Below are positions 7,598 through 15,585 of a stretch of DNA of 17,562 nt, one piece after another. Below the pieces are notes generated by a model, which saw nothing but the letters and a program-made list of their open reading frames with translations, had not been told where the DNA came from and ran no database searches. The stretch is from an uncultured Polaribacter sp. (GTDB taxonomy: Bacteria > Bacteroidota > Bacteroidia > Flavobacteriales > Flavobacteriaceae), in contig CALHCK010000216.1 of NCBI GenBank assembly GCA_937936695.1, forward strand, positions 1 to 17,562, written 5' to 3'. The position numbers and the translations under genes were made by a program. Each line of letters opens with the position of its first letter. The first letter of the stretch is position 1.

Positions 7598-10192
7598 TTA
7601 ATTTACCTTTCTAAGCTTTACTCCACTTAATCTAGTTTTTCCTTTTACAGCTTTAAAATCAATTGTAATTCCTTGCTCTTTGTTTGTTGTAATTAAAAAA
7701 CGTTTTTCTACCCCTCTATTGTTTCCGTATTCCTTTTTTAAATTTATATTACCCCATACTTGCTTTCCATTAACAAGCACATTCATAATATTTTCATCTT
7801 TTGTTTTTAATTCTGCTAATAATAAAGACAACTCATAAGTTCCTTCTGGTACATCAAATTTAAACTGTTCTACACCTATTAATTGTGTTTGATATACAGG
7901 ATCATTTTCTGTACCTTTTACACTTACATCAGAACCAATTGTTTTTCTTCTTGGATGTCTTAAAATTTCGCCTCCTATATGTCCAAAACCTCCTTTTGAA
8001 TATACCTGATCCGGCATCCATAAATAATCTACATTATGGCTTTCTATAAAATAGCACATAGCACCAACGTTAATTGCTATTTCTTTAAATATATTGGTAG
8101 TACTTTTTAATTTTTTAGGCTGAAGCGTAAAATCTATAGCTGCAAAATCTTTTATTATTTTTCCGTTTTGCTCTGATATTGCCTCTATAATATTAACTCC
8201 TGATTTTAATGGCACTGAAAAATTAGCCACAGAAAAATTGAAATCTTTTTTTCCTAATGACTCTCCGTTAACAATTAATTCTACACTTTTAGAGTTTCCT
8301 ACAACTGTAAAAGGTTGCGTTGCAACTAAACCATCTACACCATCTGCAATACCAGCTCTTTTTGTCCATGCTTTAGAAGTAATAGCAACAAAAGGAGTTT
8401 TATTAAAAATAGCCTTGTATAAATAATAAGCATCTTTTTTCTTTCTATCTATAGATACTAAACCTTTATTATTAATATGAGGCACTGCATCTTTTCTGTG
8501 TTCTACCTGAAAGTCTGCAAAATTCCAAACATTAGCACCCACTATTTCTGGTGTTTTTAAAATAGTTTCTAAATACGCTTTATGAAGTAAAAACTGATAC
8601 TCAACACTAAAATCGAATCTAGATGGCTTGTAAGACCTAATTCTAGGATCTGCACCTCCACCATATTCACTTAAAATAAGTGGTTTATCTGGATCTATTT
8701 TTAAAGTACGCTCTACCAAACTTTTTAAGTTTTTACCAATATCTTCTAACTCCTGAATGTACCATCCGTAATACTTATTATAACCTACCAATTGCGTGTT
8801 ACGAATTCCTAATTTATCTTGGTAAGCAGGCTCTCTAAAAAATACTGAGTAAGTATACCTTGTAGCATCTTCTTCTTTAATTGTATTTGCTAAAACCTTG
8901 TGTGTATTTACAAAGTGTTTTGTATATGACTTCCCTAATTTATCTGGCGCTTTCATGGTAGTTTCGTTCCCTAAATTCCATGCAATAATAGAAGGATGGT
9001 TATAGTTAAAACGAATAGCCTCTTTTAACATATTAACCGTATTCTCTAACCCTTGCTTATTAGCTGCTGCCTTATTTACAAACGGAATTTCTAACGTAGT
9101 TATAATACCGTATTTATTACACATTTCTAAAATTGCAGGATCTTGAGGGTAATGAGCAATTCTTAAAAAATTGATTCCCATATCTTTTAAAAGTCTCATG
9201 TCATTTCTATGAATCTCATCACTAACTGCATTAGCTTTTCTGTAAAAATCTTGATGCCTATTTGTACCAATTAACTTGGTATATTCTCCGTTGATAAAAA
9301 AACCTTTTTTTGCATCAAAATGAAACCATCTTAAACCAACAGGATTCTCTACTCGATCTAAAACAGCACCGTACTTATCTACAATTTCTGATACTAATTT
9401 ATACAAATATGGATTTTTTGGAGACCATAAATTAGGATTTTCAACAACAAGTTCACTCATTATATCTTCATTAGAAGATATTTTATTTTTTACTTGCTTT
9501 ACAATACTGTTATTTGCATTATACAGTGTTTGTCTTACAAAAAAACCTCCTTTTTTGGAAGCGACTATTTTAGATTGAACTGTTATTTTTGCTAACTTTT
9601 TAGATACCTCTGGAGTTCTTATAAAAATTCCGTTTGCTCCTACATTAGCAACTTCAAAATGAACGGGTTTCGTAATTATTAACTGAATATCTCTATAAAT
9701 TCCTCCATAAAAAGAAAAGTCTGCTGCTTGCGGAACAATTTCATCATTATGAGCATTGTTTACTTTTATAGCAATGGTATTATTTCCTGTTTTTAATGCC
9801 TTTGTAATATCTCTAGAAAAACTTGTGTATCCTCCAATATGATCTTCTCCAATAGCTTTGCCATTAACATACAATGATGTTACTTGGTTTGCTGCTTCAA
9901 ACAATAAAAAAACTTGCTGCTTTTTATAAATCTGAGGAATTTGAAGTGTTTTTTTATACCAACCATCTCCTCTATAATACCCATCGGTATCATCTAAAAT
10001 GTCTTCTGTATTCCAAGAATGCGGAATAGTTACTTTCTCCCAAAATCCATCAATTATTTTAGCCGACGGATTTGGCAAACTTCCTTTATAAAAATCCCAA
10101 GAATCGTTAATTGTTTCTATATGCCTTACCTGTTGCGCATGATAAAAACTTACAATACTTAAAAATGTTATTATTAAAATTTTCTTTATCAT
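7598..10192 (-). CDS. GH2 family exo-glycosidase with C-terminal malectin-like domain
   Basis: An 864-residue enzyme with a signal peptide (about 1-19, ending HA before Q20) and neither lipobox nor T9SS tail, so probably periplasmic. It has a GH2 sugar-binding jelly roll (about 25-190, with IPHSWN and GGYTSFSRDIT), an immunoglobulin-like domain (about 195-290), a TIM barrel (about 292-600), a beta-sandwich module (about 610-705) and a malectin-like module (about 740-864, with PEGTYELSLLLAELK). Both catalytic glutamates are visible: acid/base E410 in WNLGNET and nucleophile E509 in LSEYGGG. GH2 includes beta-galactosidases, beta-glucuronidases and beta-mannosidases, and the substrate cannot be read from the sequence. 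In an ulvan pathway a beta-glucuronidase role is plausible; this is inferred. The gene stands alone, with terminators on both sides. Its ATG at 10192 has only A/T-rich sequence upstream and no Shine-Dalgarno motif. Confidence 0.93.
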   Translation of the reverse strand: MIKKILIITFLSIVSFYHAQQVRHIETINDSWDFYKGSLPNPSAKIIDGFWEKVTIPHSWNTEDILDDTDGYYRGDGWYKKTLQIPQIYKKQQVFLLFEAANQVTSLYVNGKAIGEDHIGGYTSFSRDITKALKTGNNTIAIKVNNAHNDEIVPQAADFSFYGGIYRDIQLIITKPVHFEVANVGANGIFIRTPEVSKKLAKITVQSKIVASKKGGFFVRQTLYNANNSIVKQVKNKISSNEDIMSELVVENPNLWSPKNPYLYKLVSEIVDKYGAVLDRVENPVGLRWFHFDAKKGFFINGEYTKLIGTNRHQDFYRKANAVSDEIHRNDMRLLKDMGINFLRIAHYPQDPAILEMCNKYGIITTLEIPFVNKAAANKQGLENTVNMLKEAIRFNYNHPSIIAWNLGNETTMKAPDKLGKSYTKHFVNTHKVLANTIKEEDATRYTYSVFFREPAYQDKLGIRNTQLVGYNKYYGWYIQELEDIGKNLKSLVERTLKIDPDKPLILSEYGGGADPRIRSYKPSRFDFSVEYQFLLHKAYLETILKTPEIVGANVWNFADFQVEHRKDAVPHINNKGLVSIDRKKKDAYYLYKAIFNKTPFVAITSKAWTKRAGIADGVDGLVATQPFTVVGNSKSVELIVNGESLGKKDFNFSVANFSVPLKSGVNIIEAISEQNGKIIKDFAAIDFTLQPKKLKSTTNIFKEIAINVGAMCYFIESHNVDYLWMPDQVYSKGGFGHIGGEILRHPRRKTIGSDVSVKGTENDPVYQTQLIGVEQFKFDVPEGTYELSLLLAELKTKDENIMNVLVNGKQVWGNINLKKEYGNNRGVEKRFLITTNKEQGITIDFKAVKGKTRLSGVKLRKVN

Positions 10193-10289
10193 TTTTAATA
10201 TTCAGTTTGTAGTTAGTTTAATCTATTTATAAAATAACAAGTCTAAAATTTAGTACCTCATTATAGTATGTTTGACGAAAGTTGTAAGC

Positions 10290-10331
10290 AAAAAAAATCG
10301 TAGTCGCAGACGATACAGTCTACAACTACGA
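10290..10331 (-). terminator. Strong intrinsic terminator ending the GH43-GH3-GH105 operon
   Basis: On the minus strand a 14-bp stem (outer arms TCGTAGT and ACTACGA, inner AGAC and GTCT, two G-U pairs, six-base loop; 10298-10331) is followed by eight T residues at 10297-10290. The G-U pairs and T tract are oriented for minus-strand transcription. It starts about 30 bases past the GH105 stop and isolates the operon from GH2. Confidence 0.92.
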
Positions 10332-10361
10332 AATATTTTAAATGCTAATGCATATTATGTA

Positions 10362-11495
10362 TTACTTAATTAATTTTAGTATTTCACTTCCTGCTAATAA
10401 AAAAGCTCCTGTACCGTAGTTTTGCCAGCTATCATAAGAAGCTGGTTCTGGTGAAGCTCCAATATTTTGAACCCATCCTACTCTACCGTCTTCGTGTTGA
10501 CATTTAGCCAATGCTTGCCATGCTTTTTTAACTGCTGGTGTATGTTTTTTATCTAACAATCCATTATTAATACCCCAAGCTAATGCAAATGTATAAAAAC
10601 CACTTCCGCTTACTTCTCCATGATTATACGCATCAGGATCTAATAAACTTGTTCTCCATAATCCATCTTCTGGCTGAATTTTTAAAATTTTAGCAGCCAT
10701 TTCTTTGTATAATTTCTCGTAAAACGGACGGTGTTTATAGTCTTGCGGCATATCATCTAAAATAAGTGCTAAACCACCAATAACCCAACCGTTACCTCTT
10801 GCCCAAAAAATCTTGTTTCCGTTATTTTCTTTCTTATCTTTCTTATTCCCTTTCCATACATAACGCATATCTCTCGCAAATAAACTCTCTTCTTCATCAT
10901 AAAGTTGGTCATAAGTTTGCTTGTAAAAAGTATGCATATCATCTAAATACTTTGGTTGATTAGTATGTTTGGCATACAGGTTAATAATTGGAGGCGCCAT
11001 AAATAAAGCATCGCACCACCACCATAAAATATTTTTACCAAAGGCACTTTTATCTTTTCCAGATTTCCAAACATCATCTTCATATAAATGTGCATCTAAG
11101 AATTTTTTTGTAGGCTCTAAATCTACAAAGTTTTTTCTTCTATCATTCATACCAATATAAATGTAACTGTAAGATATAGCAACATCATCTGCATGATGTA
11201 AACGCGTATATGTTTCCCAATCGTTTTTATACGCTTGGTTTTTTAACGCAGCCATATACATCATATTTTTGGTAGTTTTATGAGCTCTAGCAACTCCCAT
11301 GTAATATGCTCCGTTTGTCCAATCTGTTGGTGCAATTGCTATAATAGGGTGTACCTCTTGCCACTCTAAAGCCTTTATCATAGACTTTTTAATTACATCT
11401 GACTTTAAATTCTTTTGAGCAATCGTTTTTTGAGGTGCAGTACAATTAAATAAAGTTAATAGTACTGTTAAACTTAAAATTGATTTTTTAAACAT
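10362..11495 (-). CDS. GH105 unsaturated glucuronyl/galacturonyl hydrolase, lipoprotein
   Basis: A 377-residue protein of normal GH105 length. The family hydrolyses the 4,5-unsaturated uronic acid that a lyase leaves at the non-reducing end, so this enzyme is the natural partner of the two lyases in the window. The N-terminus is a lipoprotein-like signal with C18 in LFNC; the asparagine before the cysteine is unusual, so anchoring is likely but not certain. The (alpha/alpha)6 barrel shows HADDVAISYSY (D103, D104), WWWCDALFMAPP with D162 at the catalytic aspartate position, FWARGNGWVIGG and HGEVSGSGFYTFALAWG. GH88 shares the fold, but these motifs and the length fit GH105 better. The start lies 10 bases after the GH3 stop, so it is the last gene of a three-gene operon and is followed by a strong terminator. 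Confidence 0.94.
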   Translation of the reverse strand: MFKKSILSLTVLLTLFNCTAPQKTIAQKNLKSDVIKKSMIKALEWQEVHPIIAIAPTDWTNGAYYMGVARAHKTTKNMMYMAALKNQAYKNDWETYTRLHHADDVAISYSYIYIGMNDRRKNFVDLEPTKKFLDAHLYEDDVWKSGKDKSAFGKNILWWWCDALFMAPPIINLYAKHTNQPKYLDDMHTFYKQTYDQLYDEEESLFARDMRYVWKGNKKDKKENNGNKIFWARGNGWVIGGLALILDDMPQDYKHRPFYEKLYKEMAAKILKIQPEDGLWRTSLLDPDAYNHGEVSGSGFYTFALAWGINNGLLDKKHTPAVKKAWQALAKCQHEDGRVGWVQNIGASPEPASYDSWQNYGTGAFLLAGSEILKLIK

Positions 11496-11505
11496 CTTCT
11501 ATTTT

Positions 11506-13794
11506 TTACTTTTTTAACTTAAATGTAGTTTCTTTATAAACTTTAGAAGAAGTACCAACCATAACTGTATAATCTCCTGCTTCTAATACTTTTTCCATAG
11601 AAATTCCTGTAAACTCTAACATTTTAGGAGTAATCTTAAATGTTACCTTTTTACTTTCTCCTGCATCTAGTTCTATTTTATTAAACCCTTTTAATTCTTT
11701 ATCTGGTCTTGTTACAGATCCAATTTCGTCTTTAATATATAACTGAACAACTTCTTTTGCTTTTACATTTCCTGTATTTTTTACAGTTACACTAACTTCT
11801 ATTTCTGTACTTGGAGTAATTTCTTTATTAGAAATAGAGATATCTGAATACTCAAAAGTAGTATAACTTAAACCATGACCAAAAGGATATAAAGGACCTT
11901 TACCTAAAAATAAGTATTCTTTTTTATAGTTGATTTCTTTCATACTATAATGGTAAGGTAATTGACCAATAGATCTTGGTATTGTAACTGGAGATTTACC
12001 AGAAGGAGATACTTCTCCGAATACAATTTTTGCAGTAGACTCGTCTCCAAACTCACTTAAATCCCAAGTATCTAAAATAGCATCTGCTTTTTCAGATATA
12101 ACATTAATAGATAATGTTCTTCTGTGTTTTAATACAACAATAACAGGCTTACCTAATGCTTTAATTTTTTCTACTAACTCGTCTTGCGGTCCTACAGGGT
12201 CAATTGTTGCTCTGTCTCCTAAAGTACTATTGCTAAAATATGCTTCTTTAGAGGTAAACTTATCTCCTCCTAAAAATAAAATAGAAACATCAGCAGATTT
12301 TGCTTTGTTTACTAAACTTGCAATTGCTTTTGGATCTCTATCTAACAATTCTGGAGCTCCTCCTCTTTCATTAGTTAAAGCAAAACCTCTTTCTGCAATA
12401 AATTTAACTTTATCTCCTGCAACAGAAGCAAACATTTCTTTTGTATTTTCTTTTACTAAAGGTCCTAAAAGAGCTACTTTAATTGATTTATTTTTATTTA
12501 AAGGCAATGCATTGTTTTCGTTTTTCAACAAAATAATAGACTCTAAATCAGACTCCTTTGCTAACTCTAAAGATGATGCTGCACGCACACCTTTTTTAAC
12601 ATCTTCTAATTTAATATAAGGATTATCAAAAAGCCCTAAAGTAAACTTAGTACGTAAAACGCGTCTAACAGATCTGTCTATTAATTTTTCTAATTCTGGA
12701 TTATCTTTTACCATTTTAGGTAAATAAGAGTAAGAATCTTCTGCATATAAATCTACATCTATACCTGCTTCTAATCCCATTTGTGCAGCAGCCTCAGGAG
12801 ACTCTGCTACATTCATAAAGTAAAACAAACGCGCAATATCATTAGAGTCAGACACTACATATCCATTAAAACCCCATTGATCTCTTAAAACTCCTGTTAA
12901 AAGAGCTTTGTTACCATGACTTGCAACACCATTAAGATCTCCGTGAGAAGCCATTATACCTAATGTTCTTCCTTCTTTTATTGCTGCTTCAAAAGGTGGA
13001 TAAATTTCATCTATCAATGTTCTTTCAGATATTTCGATAGCCGCAAAATTAGAACCTCCTAAAACCTGTCCATATCCTGCAAAATGTTTTGCTACGGCAC
13101 CAATATGTGTTCCTTTACCTAAACCTTCATAATTACCTTGTACACCTATTACAGCATTTTTAACCATTTGAGTTACTAAATAAGTATCTTCCCCAAAGGC
13201 TTCACTCATACGACCAAAACGAGGATCACGAACAACATCTGCTTCTGGTGAATGGCACATGTGCATACCTCTTAAACGCGCTTCTCTTCCTACAACATCC
13301 CATTGTCTTTGAACCAATTCTGGATTAAATGACGCTGATGATGTCATTGGACGTCCAAATTTTGTACACCCTTCTGCATCTACACCATTATAAGATTCTG
13401 TAACAAATAAAGCCGGAATTCCCCAACGATTATGTTCTATAATATATTTTTGAAGCTCGTTATTCATTTTAGCCGCAGCAACAGGATCAATATGCTCTCC
13501 TGGATTTTTTATACCTGCAATACCCAACTCTAGTTTTTTAATAACTCTTTTAGATAGTTTTAAATTTCCATCCTCATCAGGTTTTGTTCCTATGTTTGCG
13601 TGAAAAATTCGCATTTGCGCAACCTTTTCTTCTATAGACATTAAAGGTAATAACGCATCTACACGTTCTTCTATAGTTAAAGATGCGTCTTTGTAATCTT
13701 TAGATGCACCACTATCTGATTTTGAAGCCCCTCCTCCGCAAGAATGGAACACAAGGCTTAATGTAGTTAAGGATAAAACGAGTAATTTCTTCAT
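11506..13794 (-). CDS. GH3 beta-glycosidase, probable beta-xylosidase, lipoprotein
   Basis: A 762-residue GH3 enzyme with a lipoprotein signal (C19, followed by three glycines), probably membrane-anchored. The N-terminal TIM-barrel-like domain (about 40-375) carries FGRMSEAFGED, KHFAGYGQ and GYVVSDSNDI with nucleophile D316. The C-terminal alpha/beta domain (about 415-630) holds the candidate acid/base E517 in TSKEAYF, upstream of GDR and the GPQDELV stretch. A fibronectin-III-like domain (about 675-745) closes the protein. GH3 includes beta-glucosidases, beta-xylosidases and hexosaminidases. The NagZ-type His-Asp pair is not evident and the three-domain layout fits glucosidases or xylosidases. 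Xylose is preferred because ulvan contains xylose linked to rhamnose; this rests on context. It is the middle gene of the operon, 20 bases after GH43 and 10 before GH105, with an A-rich leader lacking a clear Shine-Dalgarno site. Confidence 0.93.
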   Translation of the reverse strand: MKKLLVLSLTTLSLVFHSCGGGASKSDSGASKDYKDASLTIEERVDALLPLMSIEEKVAQMRIFHANIGTKPDEDGNLKLSKRVIKKLELGIAGIKNPGEHIDPVAAAKMNNELQKYIIEHNRWGIPALFVTESYNGVDAEGCTKFGRPMTSSASFNPELVQRQWDVVGREARLRGMHMCHSPEADVVRDPRFGRMSEAFGEDTYLVTQMVKNAVIGVQGNYEGLGKGTHIGAVAKHFAGYGQVLGGSNFAAIEISERTLIDEIYPPFEAAIKEGRTLGIMASHGDLNGVASHGNKALLTGVLRDQWGFNGYVVSDSNDIARLFYFMNVAESPEAAAQMGLEAGIDVDLYAEDSYSYLPKMVKDNPELEKLIDRSVRRVLRTKFTLGLFDNPYIKLEDVKKGVRAASSLELAKESDLESIILLKNENNALPLNKNKSIKVALLGPLVKENTKEMFASVAGDKVKFIAERGFALTNERGGAPELLDRDPKAIASLVNKAKSADVSILFLGGDKFTSKEAYFSNSTLGDRATIDPVGPQDELVEKIKALGKPVIVVLKHRRTLSINVISEKADAILDTWDLSEFGDESTAKIVFGEVSPSGKSPVTIPRSIGQLPYHYSMKEINYKKEYLFLGKGPLYPFGHGLSYTTFEYSDISISNKEITPSTEIEVSVTVKNTGNVKAKEVVQLYIKDEIGSVTRPDKELKGFNKIELDAGESKKVTFKITPKMLEFTGISMEKVLEAGDYTVMVGTSSKVYKETTFKLKK

Positions 13795-13814
13795 TATATT
13801 GACTGTTGTTTTTA

Positions 13815-15170
13815 TTATTTTGAAAATGAAAATGAATTTATTTGTAAATGAGTTTGTTCTTTTTGTTCTATTAAAAAGTATAAATTTTCTTTATTTTTTA
13901 ATGCTGATGTTAATTCGATTTCTAAATTTTCAAAATTAACAAGTCCTTCTTTTAAATTAAAGATTTTTTCTGCTATTTTTTTACCTTTTAGGCTATTTAA
14001 TCGTATTTCTATAGAAAATTGACCTCCTTTAGGTGCTAATAGCTCCAATATTACTTTTTTATAACTTTTTATTTGATTGATGTTAGGATAATTTAAAAAA
14101 CTTTTTTGCGCATCTGTTACTACAACAAAATTATTTTTAATTTGTTTTTTTACAACTCCAGCTGCTTTAAAATAATCTTCAGCTTCTATAACCTTACTAT
14201 CTTTTAAATTGTATTGCCCAACACCTACACCATCTACTCTAATTTTTGCAATCTCACCATTTTCTTTATAATGTACGTAGCTAATAAAAGTATCTCTAAA
14301 ATATCTATTTCCTGTCTGACTGATATCGCAATACGCAAAATACGTTTGATGATTCCACTCAAAAAAGGAACCGTGTCTTCCTTGTAAAAAACCTGTTGGC
14401 CATGTAGGTGCATCATATCCTTTTGCAAAGCTCTCTTTATTTATAATCACGTCTTTGTAATCATAGGGACCATAAATATTATTAGCTGTTGCATAAAAAC
14501 AACCCCAAGATAAATAATATTTACCGTTGTATTTATGAACAAAAGGCTTATCATCTGTAGGCTTTTCCTTATTCTTACCCTCTAAATTATAAGGACCTCG
14601 TGGATTATTTATTTCTATTTTTTTTGGTTTTTCAGCTAAACTCACCATGTCGTAATTTAGCTTTGCGATGTAATAATCCCATACTCCAAAAATAATATAA
14701 TGCTCTCCGTTGTCTTCAAAAACAGCCATGTCATATTCATGAGTTGGAGTTAAATCAGAAGTCAGTAAAGGTTTTTTTAATACATCTTTCCATGGTCCAG
14801 TGGGTGTATTTCCTTCCATGACTCCTGCTTGTTGATTGCCTTCTGAAAAATACCAATAATATTTTCCGTTTCTGTAAGCAACATCTGTAGCCCAACATCT
14901 AGAAAACTCTTTACCAATATATGTTTCTTTTGGATTTAGCACACTCCTTTTAGTCCAATTGACTAAATCTGGAGAAGACCAAACCCACCAATCTTCCATA
15001 ATAAACTTTTTGTTTTTTATAGATTTATCATGAGAAGCATACACATAGGCAGTATCATTAAAAATATGAATATGAGGATCGTTTAAGCCTTTGTTTGATA
15101 CAATAGGGTTTTGAGCCATAGAAAAAAAGAAAACACCTACTAAAAAAAATATGTTTAAAACTTTACTCAC
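13815..15170 (-). CDS. GH43-type glycosidase with degenerate CBM6-like tail; unusual catalytic motif
   Basis: A 451-residue secreted protein. The start is GTG at 15170: the in-frame codons just upstream reach a stop at 15179-15177, and this start gives a full signal peptide (cleavage after A19). The five-bladed propeller runs from about 21 to 320. D31 in NDPHIHIF fits the general base and D147 in YDMAVFED fits the pKa-modulating aspartate. The general acid glutamate normally lies two residues before the proline of an EGPF-like motif. Here the motif is TDDKPFVHKYNG, with D207 at that place. H266 in GRHGSFF matches the conserved active-site histidine. Residues about 326-451 start KVIEAEDYF and look like a weakly conserved CBM6-like beta-sandwich. 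GH43 covers beta-xylosidases and arabinofuranosidases; a xylosidase role is inferred from the ulvan-like context. It is the first gene of the operon and has no lipobox or T9SS tail, so it is probably periplasmic. Confidence 0.88.
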   Translation of the reverse strand: MSKVLNIFFLVGVFFFSMAQNPIVSNKGLNDPHIHIFNDTAYVYASHDKSIKNKKFIMEDWWVWSSPDLVNWTKRSVLNPKETYIGKEFSRCWATDVAYRNGKYYWYFSEGNQQAGVMEGNTPTGPWKDVLKKPLLTSDLTPTHEYDMAVFEDNGEHYIIFGVWDYYIAKLNYDMVSLAEKPKKIEINNPRGPYNLEGKNKEKPTDDKPFVHKYNGKYYLSWGCFYATANNIYGPYDYKDVIINKESFAKGYDAPTWPTGFLQGRHGSFFEWNHQTYFAYCDISQTGNRYFRDTFISYVHYKENGEIAKIRVDGVGVGQYNLKDSKVIEAEDYFKAAGVVKKQIKNNFVVVTDAQKSFLNYPNINQIKSYKKVILELLAPKGGQFSIEIRLNSLKGKKIAEKIFNLKEGLVNFENLEIELTSALKNKENLYFLIEQKEQTHLQINSFSFSK

Positions 15171-15189
15171 TTCGTTTCATATTAATTAA

Positions 15190-15197
15190 CAAACTTA
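15190..15197 (-). promoter_or_regulatory. Candidate -7 promoter element for the GH43-GH3-GH105 operon
   Basis: On the minus strand TAAGTTTG matches the Bacteroidota -7 consensus TAnnTTTG exactly, 20 bases upstream of the GTG start. A T-rich stretch ending TTTG lies about 14 bases further upstream, which is closer than the usual spacing to the -33 element. A short AT-rich consensus can occur by chance, so this is tentative. Confidence 0.35.
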
Positions 15198-15513
15198 TTT
15201 TCAATTATCTACAAAAAACGATTTATATCACAACAAAATAAGTGTAAGTTTATAAAACTATCGTTTTTAAACACAAATGCTGTCCTGTACTATAAGGGTG
15301 TAATTTTATAGCAAAAACACTGTTTTTGTGGTTTAACTTATATTTATTTTTATCAATTAATCAACAGACACCTTTTAAAACCTATATAAACAAAATTTAT
15401 ATTTATAGTTTTTTAAGCAATTCTAAATTTATTTAGATGAGTTTACAATTTTCAATCGCTGTCTTTTTTAGGATAATTTTAACAAGACTATATTTTAAAC
15501 TAATTTGAAGCAA

Positions 15514-15544
15514 TAAAAAAACCAGATAAAAATTTATCTGGTTT
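15514..15544 (-). terminator. Strong intrinsic terminator downstream of the BNR_4 lyase
   Basis: On the minus strand a near-perfect inverted repeat with arms AACCAGATAAA and TTTATCTGGTT (15519-15544) is followed by a run of T residues down to 15514. The apical A/T pairs probably open into a small loop. It lies about 40 bases past the lyase stop. Confidence 0.88.
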
Positions 15545-15585
15545 ATACATTATTTCAAATTGAAAAAACTAATATCTATTTCAAA

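Larger units (their letters stand above)
15171..15585. other. 415-base intergenic region between the BNR lyase and the GH43 operon
   Basis: The longest spacer in the window. It holds the lyase terminator at its right end and a possible promoter near its left end. Between them are inverted repeats: AAAAAACGAT at 15213-15222 facing ATCGTTTTTA at 15260-15269 (nine bases are fully complementary, with a tenth weakly alignable), CTATAA at 15290-15295 facing TTATAG at 15306-15311, and CAAAAAC at 15312-15318 facing GTTTTTG at 15322-15328. They could be regulator sites for the operon, but in AT-rich DNA such repeats also occur by chance. No ORF of useful length, RNA gene or mobile element was seen. 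Nothing recognisable lies at about 15330-15510. Confidence 0.5.

Noticed and set aside
821..15290. CCTGTA motif present in four intergenic regions (near 826, 3939, 7555 and 15284) as a shared operator
   Set aside because: The same hexamer occurs several times inside coding sequence (for example near 645, 1983, 5488 and 10409), and three of the four intergenic copies are parts of terminator stems.
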